A stretch of DNA of 64,000 nucleotides, from contig QRFJ01002106.1 in NCBI GenBank assembly GCA_006176705.1, positions 1 through 64,000 on the forward strand. The letters are read 5' to 3'. This stretch comes from Cocos nucifera (Eukaryota > Streptophyta > Magnoliopsida > Arecales > Arecaceae). The notes under the pieces are model-generated. The model was not told the DNA's origin and made no database searches. It worked only from the letters and a program-made list of their open reading frames with translations. Both the position numbers and the translations under genes were made by a program. Of this stretch, positions 1-11,238 are shown in pieces (within the stretch, counting starts at the first letter, position 1; the number at the start of each line of letters is the position of its first letter).

Positions 1-1247
1 TAAAAATAGATATATCAATATGTTACTGGTAAAGACCGTTAATAAGAAAACCATTTATAATTTTATTTCTTTCATAAGGAATGTTACAATGGTTCTGAAG
101 AAAACTAATTACGTAGCCTTCTAGTGCTAGGCATGAAATAGAAATCAAATTTCTACTTACTGCAGGCACATAATAATAATCTTTTAATACTAAGTCTAAA
201 CCAGATGGTAGTCGAAGAGGGTATGTTCTCACGGCCACGACAGCAACTCTTGCTCTATTTTTGATGCGTAGGATCATGTCACCATCCCTCAGCCTCCTGC
301 TATTCTTAAGATCCTACATGAAAGTGCACAAATGAGCACTATAACTAGAGTCAAGCATCCAACTGCATGCAGAAGAAATCATAAGGCTAGACTCAATAAT
401 GAGCATACCTCCAGAAGGACCTACCTCCTTGTTATTCTTCAGGATGGCTAGATAAGTAGGGTAGTTCCACTTCCTATGGCCATCATTATTGCAATGAATA
501 TACTTTTCTTTGTCAGTGGTCTTCTTCTTCAGCTCTACCATTTTCTTCTTTCCTCTTTCCATCTTCTACTTTTTCACAGACTTCTTCTTCTTTCCAAAAA
601 ACTTTTTCTTGGAAGAAATCCATTCCATAGCAAGCACTGAGCCTTTAGAACCTTTCATAAAAAAGTTCAGCAGTAATCAGCATGTTCATAAGTTCGGTCA
701 GGAAATTTTAAAGTTTATGCATATGGTAGTTCATGATGAACTGCCTATATGCATCAGTCAAAGATTGTAGAATTATATCATTCTACAGATCCAGGCCCAA
801 CTTCACTCCAAGCTTCTTAAGCTATTCTAAATCCTTGATCATCGTCAGACAATGATCTTGGACTGACTGTCCATCATGCATTTTAGCCTTGAATAGTCAT
901 TTTGTGACTTGATACTTGGCTGCGCGATTCTATTCACCAAACATCTTTTATAGGTGAGCCAACATTTGGCGGAAAGTCTTGATATCTTCATGTTGGCATT
1001 GAAGCTCATCAGACATCGAGCCCAACATGTAGTATCTAGCCTTATTATCTTCGTCCGTCTACTTGTCAAGAGATGTTCTCTGTTCAGCGGATGGATGAGT
1101 TGGTAAGGTGGGAGGGTCCTGGTCCAATACATGAGTTAACTTCTTGAAACTCAAAATGATTTTGAAGTTTTGGAGCCACTCCTTGTAATTTGGTCCGGTC
1201 AGTCTATGGGTGTCAAGGATTCATGCTAGTGGGTTAGATGTAGACAT
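1..1247 (-). pseudogene. gag-protease remnant of element A
   Basis: Degraded Gag with the start of the protease/pre-integrase region. The initiator ATG complements CAT at 1245-1247 (MSTSNPLA...). The Gag body of the UBN2 type follows, then an in-frame TGA at 897-899 at the same codon as in every other family X copy. After that come a Lys-rich stretch with a decayed zinc knuckle and the conserved frame around ILRIKNRARVAVVAV at 23-277, which aligns with the protease-to-pre-integrase segment of B and D. Additional stops and frameshifts make it non-functional. The protease active-site Asp region survives near 330-370 (WMLDSSYSAHLC, usually WVLDSGSSAHLC), with DSG changed to DSS. Confidence 0.8.
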
Positions 1248-2823
1248 TTTCCTATAGAGAGTCAAAGTTTCTAGTTAGATATTGTAATTAAGATTTGACC
1301 AATTTATTTAGGAGTTTTATTTTTAAACAAATTAGCTCCCACTATTTTCTTGGATCCCTATACTCCCTCTATAGAGATGCAAAAATCTCCACAATTAATG
1401 ATTTCTAGTGGGTGGTGCGGTCCCACCAACTGACTTATCACCTCACCTAACAGTTATTGGTGATGGGTTAGCCAATGAGTGAACAACTCTTATTCTATGA
1501 TTCTCTAATCATGGTGCATCCAAACTTGGTCTCTAATTCATGAATCTCACCATGCTCGAAATATTGATCCACTCCTTAGTTAAGTCAGACCCACCAATTG
1601 CATAGGTTGGATTTCTAATTAAGTCTCTCACCGTATCTGGAATATTGAGCCCAATCCATCCTCCATCCCATAGTATCCAATGCCTAATAGATATGGTTGC
1701 ATCTTTTCGGTGCAATTGAACCATTGAAATCAGCCGAGAATAATCAACCTCGGAAAGGGCCCGCACATCTATAATGGTGGAAGACCTTAGACTTAATTTT
1801 TTCTTTGAGTGATTTGATTTAGATCTCATTAAACTAGACTTGACATAGTCATAACCATTATGACTAACCTAGTGGCATGGGTTAGCTCAGATTATTGACC
1901 ACCTCAGATCAAGACTGAGTCAACAAATATGGCCAGATAAGTAAGATCTATAGAAGGGATATGCCATTAACTCGATAAGGACACATTCGAGTCGAGCAGC
2001 TCCCAATTAAAAATTAGTCGGTCATATCTACCAAACTTACCTTAGACACCAAATTGTTGAGCCAGAACTAATCGAGTTAGCCTACAATCCAGACTCTAAC
2101 CACTGAGCCAATTAGGTCTTAACTTGACTGATCTCTCACGTGACTCGATCTTGACCCAGACTTAATCCTATTAGACTAGTCAATTTAAGCACTATTGGTC
2201 CCATCTAACCAACTCTTGATTTGGTTTGATCAACCGCTTAGACCTAATTGAGCTACCCAAGCTTGAACCCAATTTTATGAATATATCTTAGATCTAAAAT
2301 TCTCAATTTTAGACCTAACACATATTTCATAATCTTAATTTTTAATTAAGTTTAGGGTTTACAAACAAAATATGTAAATAAAATCCTAGGGTTTCAGGAT
2401 CTAGGGTTTTGTAGAAAATAAGTTCTTGATTTTTGATTAAGGATGAATGCGTAGCACCCCTACACATCATAAGAACACCCCATCGAATGAAAGAAGAGGG
2501 CATTCAAATCCTACTTTGTTCTTATGACTAGACGGCCAAGGGAAATGTCTTAATCAAAAATATAAGACTACAAAACTAGTTAGATCTACATCATATATCT
2601 CATATATAAAAATTGATCTAACTATAAACATATTTTGCATACATCTCATGTATCATATCATGCATGTTTTTAGATCTAAATTATCTCATAATTATCTAAA
2701 TTTTTTAATGATCCTAAATAATCTTCTAGAAATATTCCCTTTCTATAACTAATTAACTGTTATCTATTATATGAAAAAAATTAAATAAGAGAATATATTA
2801 AAACAAAAATAAATTGTCATAAA
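1248..2823 (-). other. 5' leader of element A (untranslated)
   Basis: Noncoding leader upstream of gag, alignable to 7064-8500 of B and 25863-27300 of D. It keeps the donor-like AAG|GTAAGT (complement of 2035-2040) and an AG acceptor-like site near 1369-1371 (TAG here, CAG in other copies). The last 120 bases (about 2705-2823) are AT-rich and do not align with the other leaders. The PBS and LTR end expected next are missing, which implies a deletion at the junction with B. Confidence 0.65.
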
Positions 2824-3087
2824 CTTGGATCAATCATCCTCATGATGATCCTATGGTCGGGAGCATTTTATGAGTTAATAATGATTATTCATGTCTTAAA
2901 TTTTCAACTCTTGAAAATATGAATTATCATTACCATTAACTCAAAGGATGTATCACAGACACTAAATACACATATGTGATAGAAAATAACCCATTTTATT
3001 ATATTATAGTCAAAATTATAATTTTGCCCCTAGAAGTGTATTACAAGTGTCAGCCAATTCTGGCTTCTAGGGCACATATATCTAACA
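2824..3087 (-). repeat. 3' LTR stub of element B
   Basis: First ~264 bp of a family X LTR (minus orientation), ending on the plus strand with ATATCTAACA at 3078-3087 beside the polypurine tract. It matches 21650-21910 of D almost base for base. The other ~2 kb of the LTR is absent. Confidence 0.88.
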
Positions 3088-3110
3088 ATCTCCCAATCTC
3101 CCACTTGTCC
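3088..3110 (-). promoter_or_regulatory. Polypurine tract of element B, partly duplicated
   Basis: On the minus strand the tract reads GACAAGTGGGAGATTGGGAGAT directly before the LTR start. In D (21911-21925) and Q3 (62968-62982) the purine block GGGAGATT occurs once; here it occurs twice. The tract primes plus-strand DNA synthesis during reverse transcription. Confidence 0.75.
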
Positions 3111-6100
3111 TAAAGCCAATTGGCTACAAGTCTAAGTCCCATCTTCTCAAGGTGGGCTTCGATCTTCTGCTGGCCCAACGGCTTTGTAAGTGGGTCTGCC
3201 ACATTATCTGTGGAGTTGACTCTCTTGACCTCAACGTAACCTTTCTCAAGGTAATCGCGGATGAGGTGGTATCGCCGCTCAATGTGCTTGGATTTCTGGT
3301 GAGACCTCGGCTCCTTAGCAAGGGCTATGGCGCCATTGTTGTCGCAGTATAAGAGGAATGGCATCTGATGGCATTACTCCAATTTCTGCAGCAAACTTCT
3401 TGTACCAGAATGCTTCCTTTGCAGCCTCTGATGCAGCGATATATTCTGCTTCCATGGTGGAATCTGCTATCACAGTTTGCTTGGAACTCTTCCAGCTGAC
3501 AGCTCCACCATTGCACACAAACAGACTCCCAGATGTCGACTTTCGATCATCTATATCGGACATGAAGTCCGAGTCTGTGTATCCCTGGACTTGGAGTTCT
3601 CCATTACCAAAGACCAACATCATATCCTTAGTTCTTCTCAAGTACTTAAGGATACATTTCACAGAAGTCCAGTGTTCTTCACCTGGATTTGACTGATATC
3701 TGCTTGTGACACTCACAGCATGGGCTATATCAGGTCGTGTACATAGCATGGCATACATGAGGCTCCCTATTGCAGAAGCATAAGGGATCTTGCTCATGCG
3801 TTCTATTTCCTCAGGTGTGCTGGGGCACATCTTCTTGGAAAGATGAATACCATGTCTGAAGGGTATTAATCCCCTCTTAGAGTTTTCCATACTAAACCTC
3901 TTTAGTACTTCCTCTATGTACATCTTCTGTGAAAGTCCTAGCATCCTATTCGGTCTATCCCTATAGACCTTAATTCCTAGAATAAAGGATGCTTCACCTA
4001 GGTCTTTCATGGAGAATTCCTTGGACAACCACATCTTGACTGATGTCAACATGGGAATATCATTCCCAATAAGGAGGATGTCATCCACGTACAATACGAG
4101 GAAGACAACAGCGCTCCCACTGACCCTTTTGAAAACACATGGTTCCTCTTCATTTTTGATGAAACCAAACTTTTTGATCACATCATTGAAACGAGTGTTC
4201 CAGCTCCGAGATGCTTGCTTAAGTCCATATATGGACCTTTGCAGCTTGCAAACCTTGTGATCAGTATCACTGGATGTGAAACCTAGCGGCTGTTCCATAT
4301 AGATATCTTCCTCAAGATATCCATTTAAGGAATGCCGTTTTCACGTCCATTTGCCATATTTCATAATCGAAATAGGCTGCAACAGCAAGCAATGTGCGGA
4401 TGGATTTTAGCATAGCTACACTGGGAAAAGGTATCCTGATAGTCAATGCCTTCGCGTTGACTATAACCTTTTGCCACTAGTCTAGCCTTGAATGTCTCCA
4501 CATTCCCATCTGCACCAATCTTTCTCTTGAAGATCCATTTACACCCAATAGGTACTATACCTTCTGGTGGATCTACCAAGGTCCAGACTTGGTTTGAGTG
4601 CATCGAGTCAATTTCTGACTGCATTGCCTCTAAGCCATTTCTCGGAGTCGATATCTGATATCGCCTCGTTGTAGGTTTTGGGATCATCACCATGAGCACC
4701 ATTACCTATGAGGAACATTTTCCTCTACTTTCCTCTGAAATAATACCTAAGTATCTTTCAGGGGGACGGAAAACTCTTTCCGATCTACGAGGTGGAGGAG
4801 GTAGTGTTCTTATTGGCTCAACCTGATTTGGTTCCACTTGGTCCTTAGCTCGTTGTACTTGTGAGACTTTCTCATCAAGCTTAATCTGCTTTCCAATGCC
4901 GCTATCTTGAATAAACTATTTTTCAAGAAAGATGGCATGTCGACTCACAATCACATTGTGGTCTTCTGGAATGTAGAAATAGTATCCTAATGACTCTTTA
5001 GGATATCCTATGAATCGAGCTCTAAAGGACCTAAACTCTAACTTGTCCGCTTGTTGTCTTTTGACATGAGCCGGACAACCCCAAATTCTGAGATGACTCA
5101 GACTTGGTTTCTTACCGTGCCATATCTCATACGGTGTGGTAGGAACGGTTTTAGAGGGAACCCTATTCAGTAGATAGATTGAAGTTAACAATGAATGTCC
5201 CCAAAGAAAATCAGGGAGGTCTGTGAAGCTCATCATGGATCGAACCATATCCAATAGAGTCCGATTTCTCCATTCTGAAACCCCGTTGAGTTGAGGTGTT
5301 CCTGGTGGAGTCCATTGAGAGACTATGCCATTTTCCTTAAGATAGTCTAGGAATTCCCGGCTAAGGTATTCACCTCCTCGATCTGATCGAAGAACCTTAA
5401 TGGGTTTTTCCAGTTTGTTTTTCTACTTCATGTCTGAATTCTTTGAACTTTTCAAAAGCTTCAGACTTGTGTCTCATAAGATACACATACCCATACCTAG
5501 ACAGATCATCGGTAAAGGTAATGAAGTAGACAAAATTGCCTCTAGCCGGCACATCAAATGGGCCGCACACATCAGTATGTACTAGGGCAAGGAGATCTGT
5601 GGCCCTCTCCCCATGTCCAACAAAAGGGAGTTTAGTCATTTTGCCTTGAAGACAAGATTCACAAGTTGGATATGACTCGAAAGTCAATGGACTCAATAGC
5701 CCATTTTTCTCCAATTTGTTGAATCCTATCTTCTGCTATATGACCTAATCTCAGGTGCCATAGATATCTGTCGTTTGGACTATCCCTAGGTCGTTTGGCA
5801 TTCACGTTTTGCTCGATAGTTAGAAACAGGTACATCAATATGTAGCTGATAAAGACCATTAATAAGGAAACCATTTGCAATTTTATTTCTTTCATAAAGA
5901 ATGTTACAATGGTCCTTAAAGAAGGTGATCACATAACCTTCTTGTGCTAAGCATGAAACAGAAATCAAATTCCTGCTAGCTGCAGGCACATAATAACAGT
6001 TTTTCGAAACTAAGTCTAAACCAGATGGTAATCGAAGAGGATATGTTCCCACGGCTACTGTAGCAACTCTTGCTCCATTATCGATGCGTAGGATCATGTC

Positions 6101-6255
6101 TCCATCCCTCAGCCTCCTGCTATCCTCAAGACCCTGCATAGAAGTGCACAGATGAGCACTAGAACCAGAGTCAAGCACCCAACTGGATGCAGAAGAAACC
6201 GTAAGGTTAGACTCAATAACGAGCATACCTCCAGAAGGACCTTTCTTCTTGTTCT
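3110..6255 (-). pseudogene. pol of element B (PR-IN-RT-RH)
   Basis: Read leftward. The aspartic protease shows VLDSGSS near 6170. The pre-integrase domain has HLRLGHIAEDRI (about 5770) and CESCLQGKMTK (about 5655). The integrase catalytic core has HTDVCGP (about 5565), SDRGGEY (about 5370) and the ERRNRT glutamate (about 5260). The integrase C-terminal part is at 4916-5254. RT starts at 4361-4702 (WTLVDPPEG, KARLVAKGYSQ) and continues at 3315-4298 with the catalytic YVDDILL near 4088. RNase H ends at 3110 (ADPLTKPLG, the usual copia C-terminus). At least three single-base changes break the frame: near 4320-4440 at FSQ/MLKSIRT, near 3350 by an extra A, and in the pre-integrase domain near 5720. 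Close in sequence to D, so probably a recent insertion. Confidence 0.88.
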
Positions 6256-7063
6256 TCAGGGTGGCCAGGTAAGTAGGGCAGTTCCGCTTCCAATGGCCGT
6301 GCTGTTGCAATGGAAACACTTTCCTTTGCCATCGGCCTTTTTCTTCGGTTCTGCCTTCTTCTTCTTTGATCCTTCCACCTTTTGCTTTTTCACAGACTTC
6401 TTTTTCTTTCCATAAGACTTTCTTTTGGAAGAAGTCCGTTCCATAGCAAGAACTGAGCCTTTAGAACCTTTCATAGAAAGCTCAGCGGTAACCAGCATAT
6501 TCATTAACTCGGCCAAGGAATTTTGAAGTTTATGCATGTGGTAATTCATGATGAATTGCCCATATGCATCAGTCAAGGATTGCAGAATAATATCATTCTG
6601 CAGATCCAAGTCCAACTTCACACCGAGCTTCTCAAGCTCTTCCATGTCCTTGATCATTGTCAGACAGTGATCTTGGACTGACTGCCCATCACGCATCTTA
6701 GCCTTAAAAAGTCATTTCGTGACTTGATATTTGGCTGCGCGACTCTGTTCACCAAACATCTCCTGCAGGTGAGCCAACATTTGGCGAGCAGTCCCGATAT
6801 CTTCATGTTGGCGCTGGAGCTCATCAGACATCGAGCCCAACATGTAATATCTGGCCTTATTATCTTCGTCTAATCCATTTTTCCAGAGACGCTCTCTGTT
6901 CAGTGGATGGACGAGCTGGTAAGGTGGGAGGGTCCTGGTCCAAAACATGGGTTAACTTCTCTGAACCCAAAATAATTTTGTAGTTCCTGAGCCAATCTTT
7001 ATAATTGGGTCCAGTCAGTCTATGTGTGTCCAGGATACGTGCCAATGGGTTGGACGCAGACAT
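6256..7063 (-). pseudogene. gag of element B
   Basis: Capsid/nucleocapsid precursor of a copia element. It starts at the ATG complementing 7061-7063 (MSASNPLARILD). The UBN2-type Gag domain runs through TGPNYKDWLRNYKIIL, a frameshift lies near 6875, and MFGEQSRAAKYQVTK is followed by an in-frame TGA at 6712-6714. Reading continues in the same frame as LFKAKMRDGQSVQDHC to a Lys-rich segment and a CCHC zinc knuckle near 6320 (KCFHCN...GHWKRNC), which is split by another frameshift. The TGA replaces what is normally an Arg codon in related Gag proteins (family knowledge) and is shared by all copies here. Confidence 0.85.
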
Positions 7064-8915
7064 TTTCCTGTAGAGAGTCAAAGATTCTAGTTAGATACTG
7101 TAATTTTGACTTGACCAATTTGTTTAGGGATTTTATTTTTAAACAAATTAGCTCCCACTATTTTCTCGGATCCCTACACTCCCTCTGTAGAGATGCGAAA
7201 AATCTCCATGATTAATGATTTCTAGTGGGTGGTGCGGTCTCACCAACTGACTCATCACCTCACCTAACAGTTATTGGTGATGGGTTAGCCAATGAGTGAA
7301 CAACTCTTGTTCAATGATTCTCTAATCATGGTGCACCCAAACTTGGTCTCTAATTCATGAATCTCACCGTATCCGGAATATTGATCCACTCCTTAGTTAA
7401 GTCAGACCCACCATTTGCATAGACTGGGTTCCTAATTGAGTCTCTCACCGTATCCAAAATATTGAGCCCAACTCATCCTCCAGCCCATAGCATCCAATGC
7501 CTAATAGACATGGTTGCATCTTCCCGGTGCAACTGAGCCACTGTATCCAGCCGAGAACAATCAACCCCGGGAAGGGCCCGCACATCTACAATGGTGGAAG
7601 ACCTCAGACTTAATCTTTTCTTAGGGAGAATTGATTCAGGTCTCATTAAACTAGACTTGGCTTAGTCATAACAATTATGACTAACCTAGTGGCATGGGTT
7701 AGCTCGGATTATTGACCACCTCAGATCAGAACTGTGTCAACAGATATGGCCAGGTAAGTGAGACCGGTGGAAGGAATATGCCATTAACTCGCATACAAGA
7801 ACGCATTCAGGTCGAGTAGCTTCCAATTAAAAACCAGTCGGTCGTATGTGCCAAACTTACCTTAGACACCAAATTGTTGAGTCAGAACCAATTGGGTTAG
7901 CCTACAATCCAGACTCTAACCTCTGAGCCTAATTAGGTCTTGCTTGATCGTGACTCGATCTTGACCCAGACTTAATCCTATTAGGCTGGTCAATTTAAGC
8001 ATTGTTGATCCCATCTAACCAACTCTTGATTCGGTTTGATCAACCGCTTAGACCTAATTGAGCTACCCAAGCCCGAACCCAGTATTATGAATATGTCTTA
8101 GATCTGAAATTCTCAATTTTAGACCTAATTAATATTCCATAAACTTAATTCTTAATTAAGTAGGGTTCATAAACAAAATATGCACAATAAATCCTAGGGT
8201 TTCAGGATCTAGGGTTTTGCAGAAAGTAAGTTTTGGGTTTCTGATTAAGGACGAACACGCAGCACCCCTACACACGTCATAAGAACACCCCATCGAATGG
8301 GAAGAGAGGGCCTTTAAACCCTTCTTCATTCTTATGACCGGACGGCCAAGAGGAACGCCTTAATCAGGAACATGTAATACTACAAAACAGTTTTAGATCT
8401 ATATCATATATCTCATATACAAATTAGATCTAATCATGGCATATTTTGCATACATCTCATGTATCAATCATGCATATTTTCAGATCTAAATTATCTCATA
8501 ATAATCTAAAAAATTAGATTTAAATTGATCTAATCAAAATAAATTCTAATCTAGACAATTATGTAGAACTATTCTACAACTAGTCTAGACATGCATCAAT
8601 CATATCTCATATGATATTTAAAATTAAATAATTTTTATTTGCTATTTTTTAGATGTTATTATAACCATTATAATATCAAAAAATAGTAAATAAAAGATCT
8701 AAAATATGATTTAATCAAATTAAATCAAAACATGCAAGACTATTCTATAGAACTATTCTATTTTAGAACTAGTCATGCATATTTTCTAATCTTAGATCCA
8801 AATCATTTAATTTTAATTTTTTCTGATTTTAGATCTGATCACATCTCATGTGACATCTAAAATCACTTATTTTCTAATTAAAATAAATTTAAAAATCAGA
8901 TCTAAACACTTTTTA
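7064..8915 (-). other. 5' leader of element B
   Basis: About 1.85 kb of noncoding leader between PBS and gag. It holds the donor-like AAG|GTAAGT (complement of 7855-7860) and a CAG acceptor-like site (complement of 7185-7187) near the gag start. It also holds a perfect short hairpin with arms TGTAGAA/TTCTACA around 8563-8580. Long AT-rich segments lie at 8380-8915. No credible ORF. Confidence 0.7.
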
Positions 8916-8935
8916 GAACCTTGGCTCTGATACCA
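8916..8935 (-). promoter_or_regulatory. Primer-binding site of element B
   Basis: On the minus strand this reads TGGTATCAGAGCCAAGGTTC, two bases after the LTR end. The first 12 or so bases match the 3' end of initiator Met-tRNA, the standard primer of plant copia elements. Confidence 0.88.
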
Positions 8936-8937
8936 GT

Positions 8938-11238
8938 TGAAGGGAAATCCTGATTTTTCCGGTCCAGGTTCGTTCAGATCTGATCAGATCAAGAGATATA
9001 TTTCAAAAAATTTTCTTTGATCTAATCAGATCTTGAGATGTTTTAGATCTAATTTTTATTATTTTAATAAATAAAATAAAATTAAGATAAATTAAATCAA
9101 ATTTAATTTACCTTGATTTGGGTAATCCTATTACCCTGATTGATGATCCTGATTGCAGCGGAAGGTTCTGGATCTAGCCACGCAAGCGCCTGGCCTCTAC
9201 CGGTATCCACTCAGGTTGGATCTTGGAGATCCTCTTCTTCTCTATCACATCTCCAAAAATTAGATCTGGATCTGATCTGGAGGATCTTCAAAACTCCTTT
9301 TGAAGATCAGCAGTCGTCCTTTGCAGCAGCGCAGCCTTCTTGCTTTCAGTCGCCTTTCTCTCGTCTGGATTGCACCAACCAAGGTCCAAAATACTTTTGG
9401 ACATGGAGAGGAGAGGGAGAAGGTTGGTTTGGCATGGAGAAAGAGGGGAGAGGCAGCCTTGGGGTGTGGGATTTAAATTTTCTAATAATATTTTGAGTTT
9501 GATGCAGGGTCTTATTTATAGACTGTCTGTGATCCAACTCCTCTTCTTCCCAACCAATCACAACTCTTTGTGAAATCAGATCTAAATCTGATTGATGGGA
9601 ATAGAATCCCCTAGATTCCTCCTTAGAGGATTCCTAAGAATAGTCAAAGTTGGTTCTTAGGAGAACTCTAATCGGAATCCAAAAAGGAGATGGAGTCCCT
9701 ATCCAACAGGGACTCCTGGGCGCCTCCAACATGGGCACACGCCAAGGGTGGCATGCGCCCTCCTCCTTACTAGGTTTTGGCAGGGGGATAGGCCCCCACC
9801 AGCTCTCCAATAGGTGCATGACACGTGGACAAAAGTCAAAGTGTCAATAGTCAATGTTTGACTAGTCAAAGGTCAACATTTGACAAGTCAAAGGTCAACT
9901 TTTGACCAAAGTCAAAGGACGAGAAATGGTAGGTGACCAAAAAATGGCAGGTAATCTCTTACAAAATAAGACAACCATTTCTAGCTTGGACAAGCTCCAG
10001 TCAGACAAAGTGAAGGCCTCTAAACGAGCACAAACTCCTTTAGCTCAGTTAGGACAACTACTTATAATAGTAAAAGAAGAATGTTAGGTTCAATCGAGTG
10101 TTGGCACGATTTCCTTGAACCTAATAGAATCTCATTCAGATCAATTGAACTGGATCAGTTCAATTGATGATCACCAGATTCAAACCCTTGTTTGTGTGAC
10201 CCAGTTAGGTTCAGTTCTGTATGGTAATGGGATATGTCATGATCTCTATCATCGACATCATCGAAACTCCTTTCGATGGATCAGAACTCTTCTGATTCGA
10301 ACAGCTAGAATGATCGATCATCTAAATCATTCTAATTGCTCCCAAAATCCACCAGTGACACCTAGCAGTATATGGTGGCAACCCATCAGAGCTGAATGCG
10401 AACCTCTTGGTGCAGCTACCTGTGTGATTAAGTTCTTCTATCTTGAGCCCCGATCAGATTAGGGTTAAGGTGAACTCGTCAAACCCTAGTCTCTGTCATA
10501 TGATGTAATCATTCGATTCAAGTCCAATGTGAAAATCTAAATAGAAACTCTTTCTATTATTTCACTCTACCATGGCCATGGACTTCTGGACTTGATTCTC
10601 ATGATCATCATAGGGCTGCTCCTCTACCACCGAGGTAGATAGATTCCATCTTGATGCAATCCAGTTCCTACAATGAACATGCTATAGCCAACATACACCT
10701 CAGGATTCCATATGGCTAGGAGACCGAGTAATGGTGTAGTCAAACTATAACACCCTCAAGGTGAACTGCCGATGCATCTCAGGTCAAAGAACCAGACACA
10801 CTACTGCAGCATCGAGTCAGTCATTGATGAGAAGGTAGACTCCCTAATGACTACTCGAGGTGGTCACGCTCAGTGCCCTCGTTCTCTAACGAGTACTGTA
10901 CTCTCGCTCCGGTGTCTCCACACCATAGACTCAAGACTCATCTACTAAAGAGAAGCGATTGTACACCAACCTTCTAGATCAATCACCATCCTCATAATGA
11001 TCCTATGGTTGGAAGCATTTTATGAGTTAATAATGATTATTCATGTCTTAAATTTTCAACTCTTAAAAATATGAATTATCATTATCATTAACTCAAAGGA
11101 TGTATCACAGACACTAAATACACATATGTGATAGAAAATAATCCATTTTATTGATATTAGTCAAAATTATAATTTTGCCCCTAGAAGTGTATTACAAGTG
11201 TCAACCAATTCTAGCTTCTAGGGCACATATATCTAATA
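8938..11238 (-). repeat. 5' LTR of element B
   Basis: Complete 2301-bp LTR. On the plus strand it runs from TGAAGGGAAATCC to ATATCTAATA; the outer end is TA where the consensus has CA. It contains a TATA box (9513-9520) and a CCAAT sequence about 30-40 bp upstream of it in transcript sense. A cluster of about eleven TTGAC/GTCAA cores lies at 9835-9915, and a perfect 9-bp hairpin with arms GGAGTCCCT/AGGGACTCC at 9692-9716. An antisense 115-codon frame lies at 10115-10462. Confidence 0.9.
9513..9520 (-). promoter_or_regulatory. TATA box in 5' LTR of B
   Basis: TATAAATA on the minus strand (context CTATAAATAAGACCC), the same in all recent family X LTRs. It marks the probable U3/R transition about 575 bp before the LTR end. 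Confidence 0.7.

Larger units (their letters stand above)
1..2823 (-). mobile_element. Element A: old Ty1/copia fragment, family X, minus strand
   Basis: This is the 5' half of a family X element read leftward: leader at the right, then gag, then the start of the protease region running off the window at position 1. It matches element B (5786-8700) and element D but has many more substitutions, so it is older than either. Near 2700 the leader loses similarity to the other copies, and from about 2824 the sequence becomes LTR belonging to B. No LTR of A itself is attached here. The diverged LTR F at 11239-12928 is the best candidate for its 5' LTR, displaced when B inserted (inference). Confidence 0.8.
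2824..11238 (-). mobile_element. Element B: nearly complete Ty1/copia element, family X, minus strand
   Basis: Read leftward: 5' LTR (8938-11238), PBS, leader, gag, protease, integrase, reverse transcriptase, RNase H, polypurine tract and a 264-bp stub of the 3' LTR. The order gag-PR-IN-RT-RH (integrase before RT) defines Ty1/copia. The long LTR and its start, TGTTAGATATATGTGCCCTA, recall the Angela/TAR group; this lineage call is inference. The missing 2.0 kb of the 3' LTR, together with loss of the adjoining part of A, indicates a deletion after insertion. Frameshifts in gag, the zinc knuckle and RT make it defective. Confidence 0.88.

Noticed and set aside
1533..1829. 98-codon minus-strand frame in the A leader
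   Set aside because: The same leader region in B and D is interrupted by stops and frameshifts, so it is not a conserved protein.
3358..3696. 112-codon plus-strand frame (again at 22142-22510)
   Set aside because: It lies exactly opposite the RT/RNase H coding sequence of B and D and is the antisense shadow of a conserved coding frame.
9140..9850. Several 60-118 codon frames in LTR U5/U3 (also near 15176, 20049, 28089, 48122, 51347)
   Set aside because: They differ in frame and length from copy to copy of the same LTR, which indicates chance open frames.
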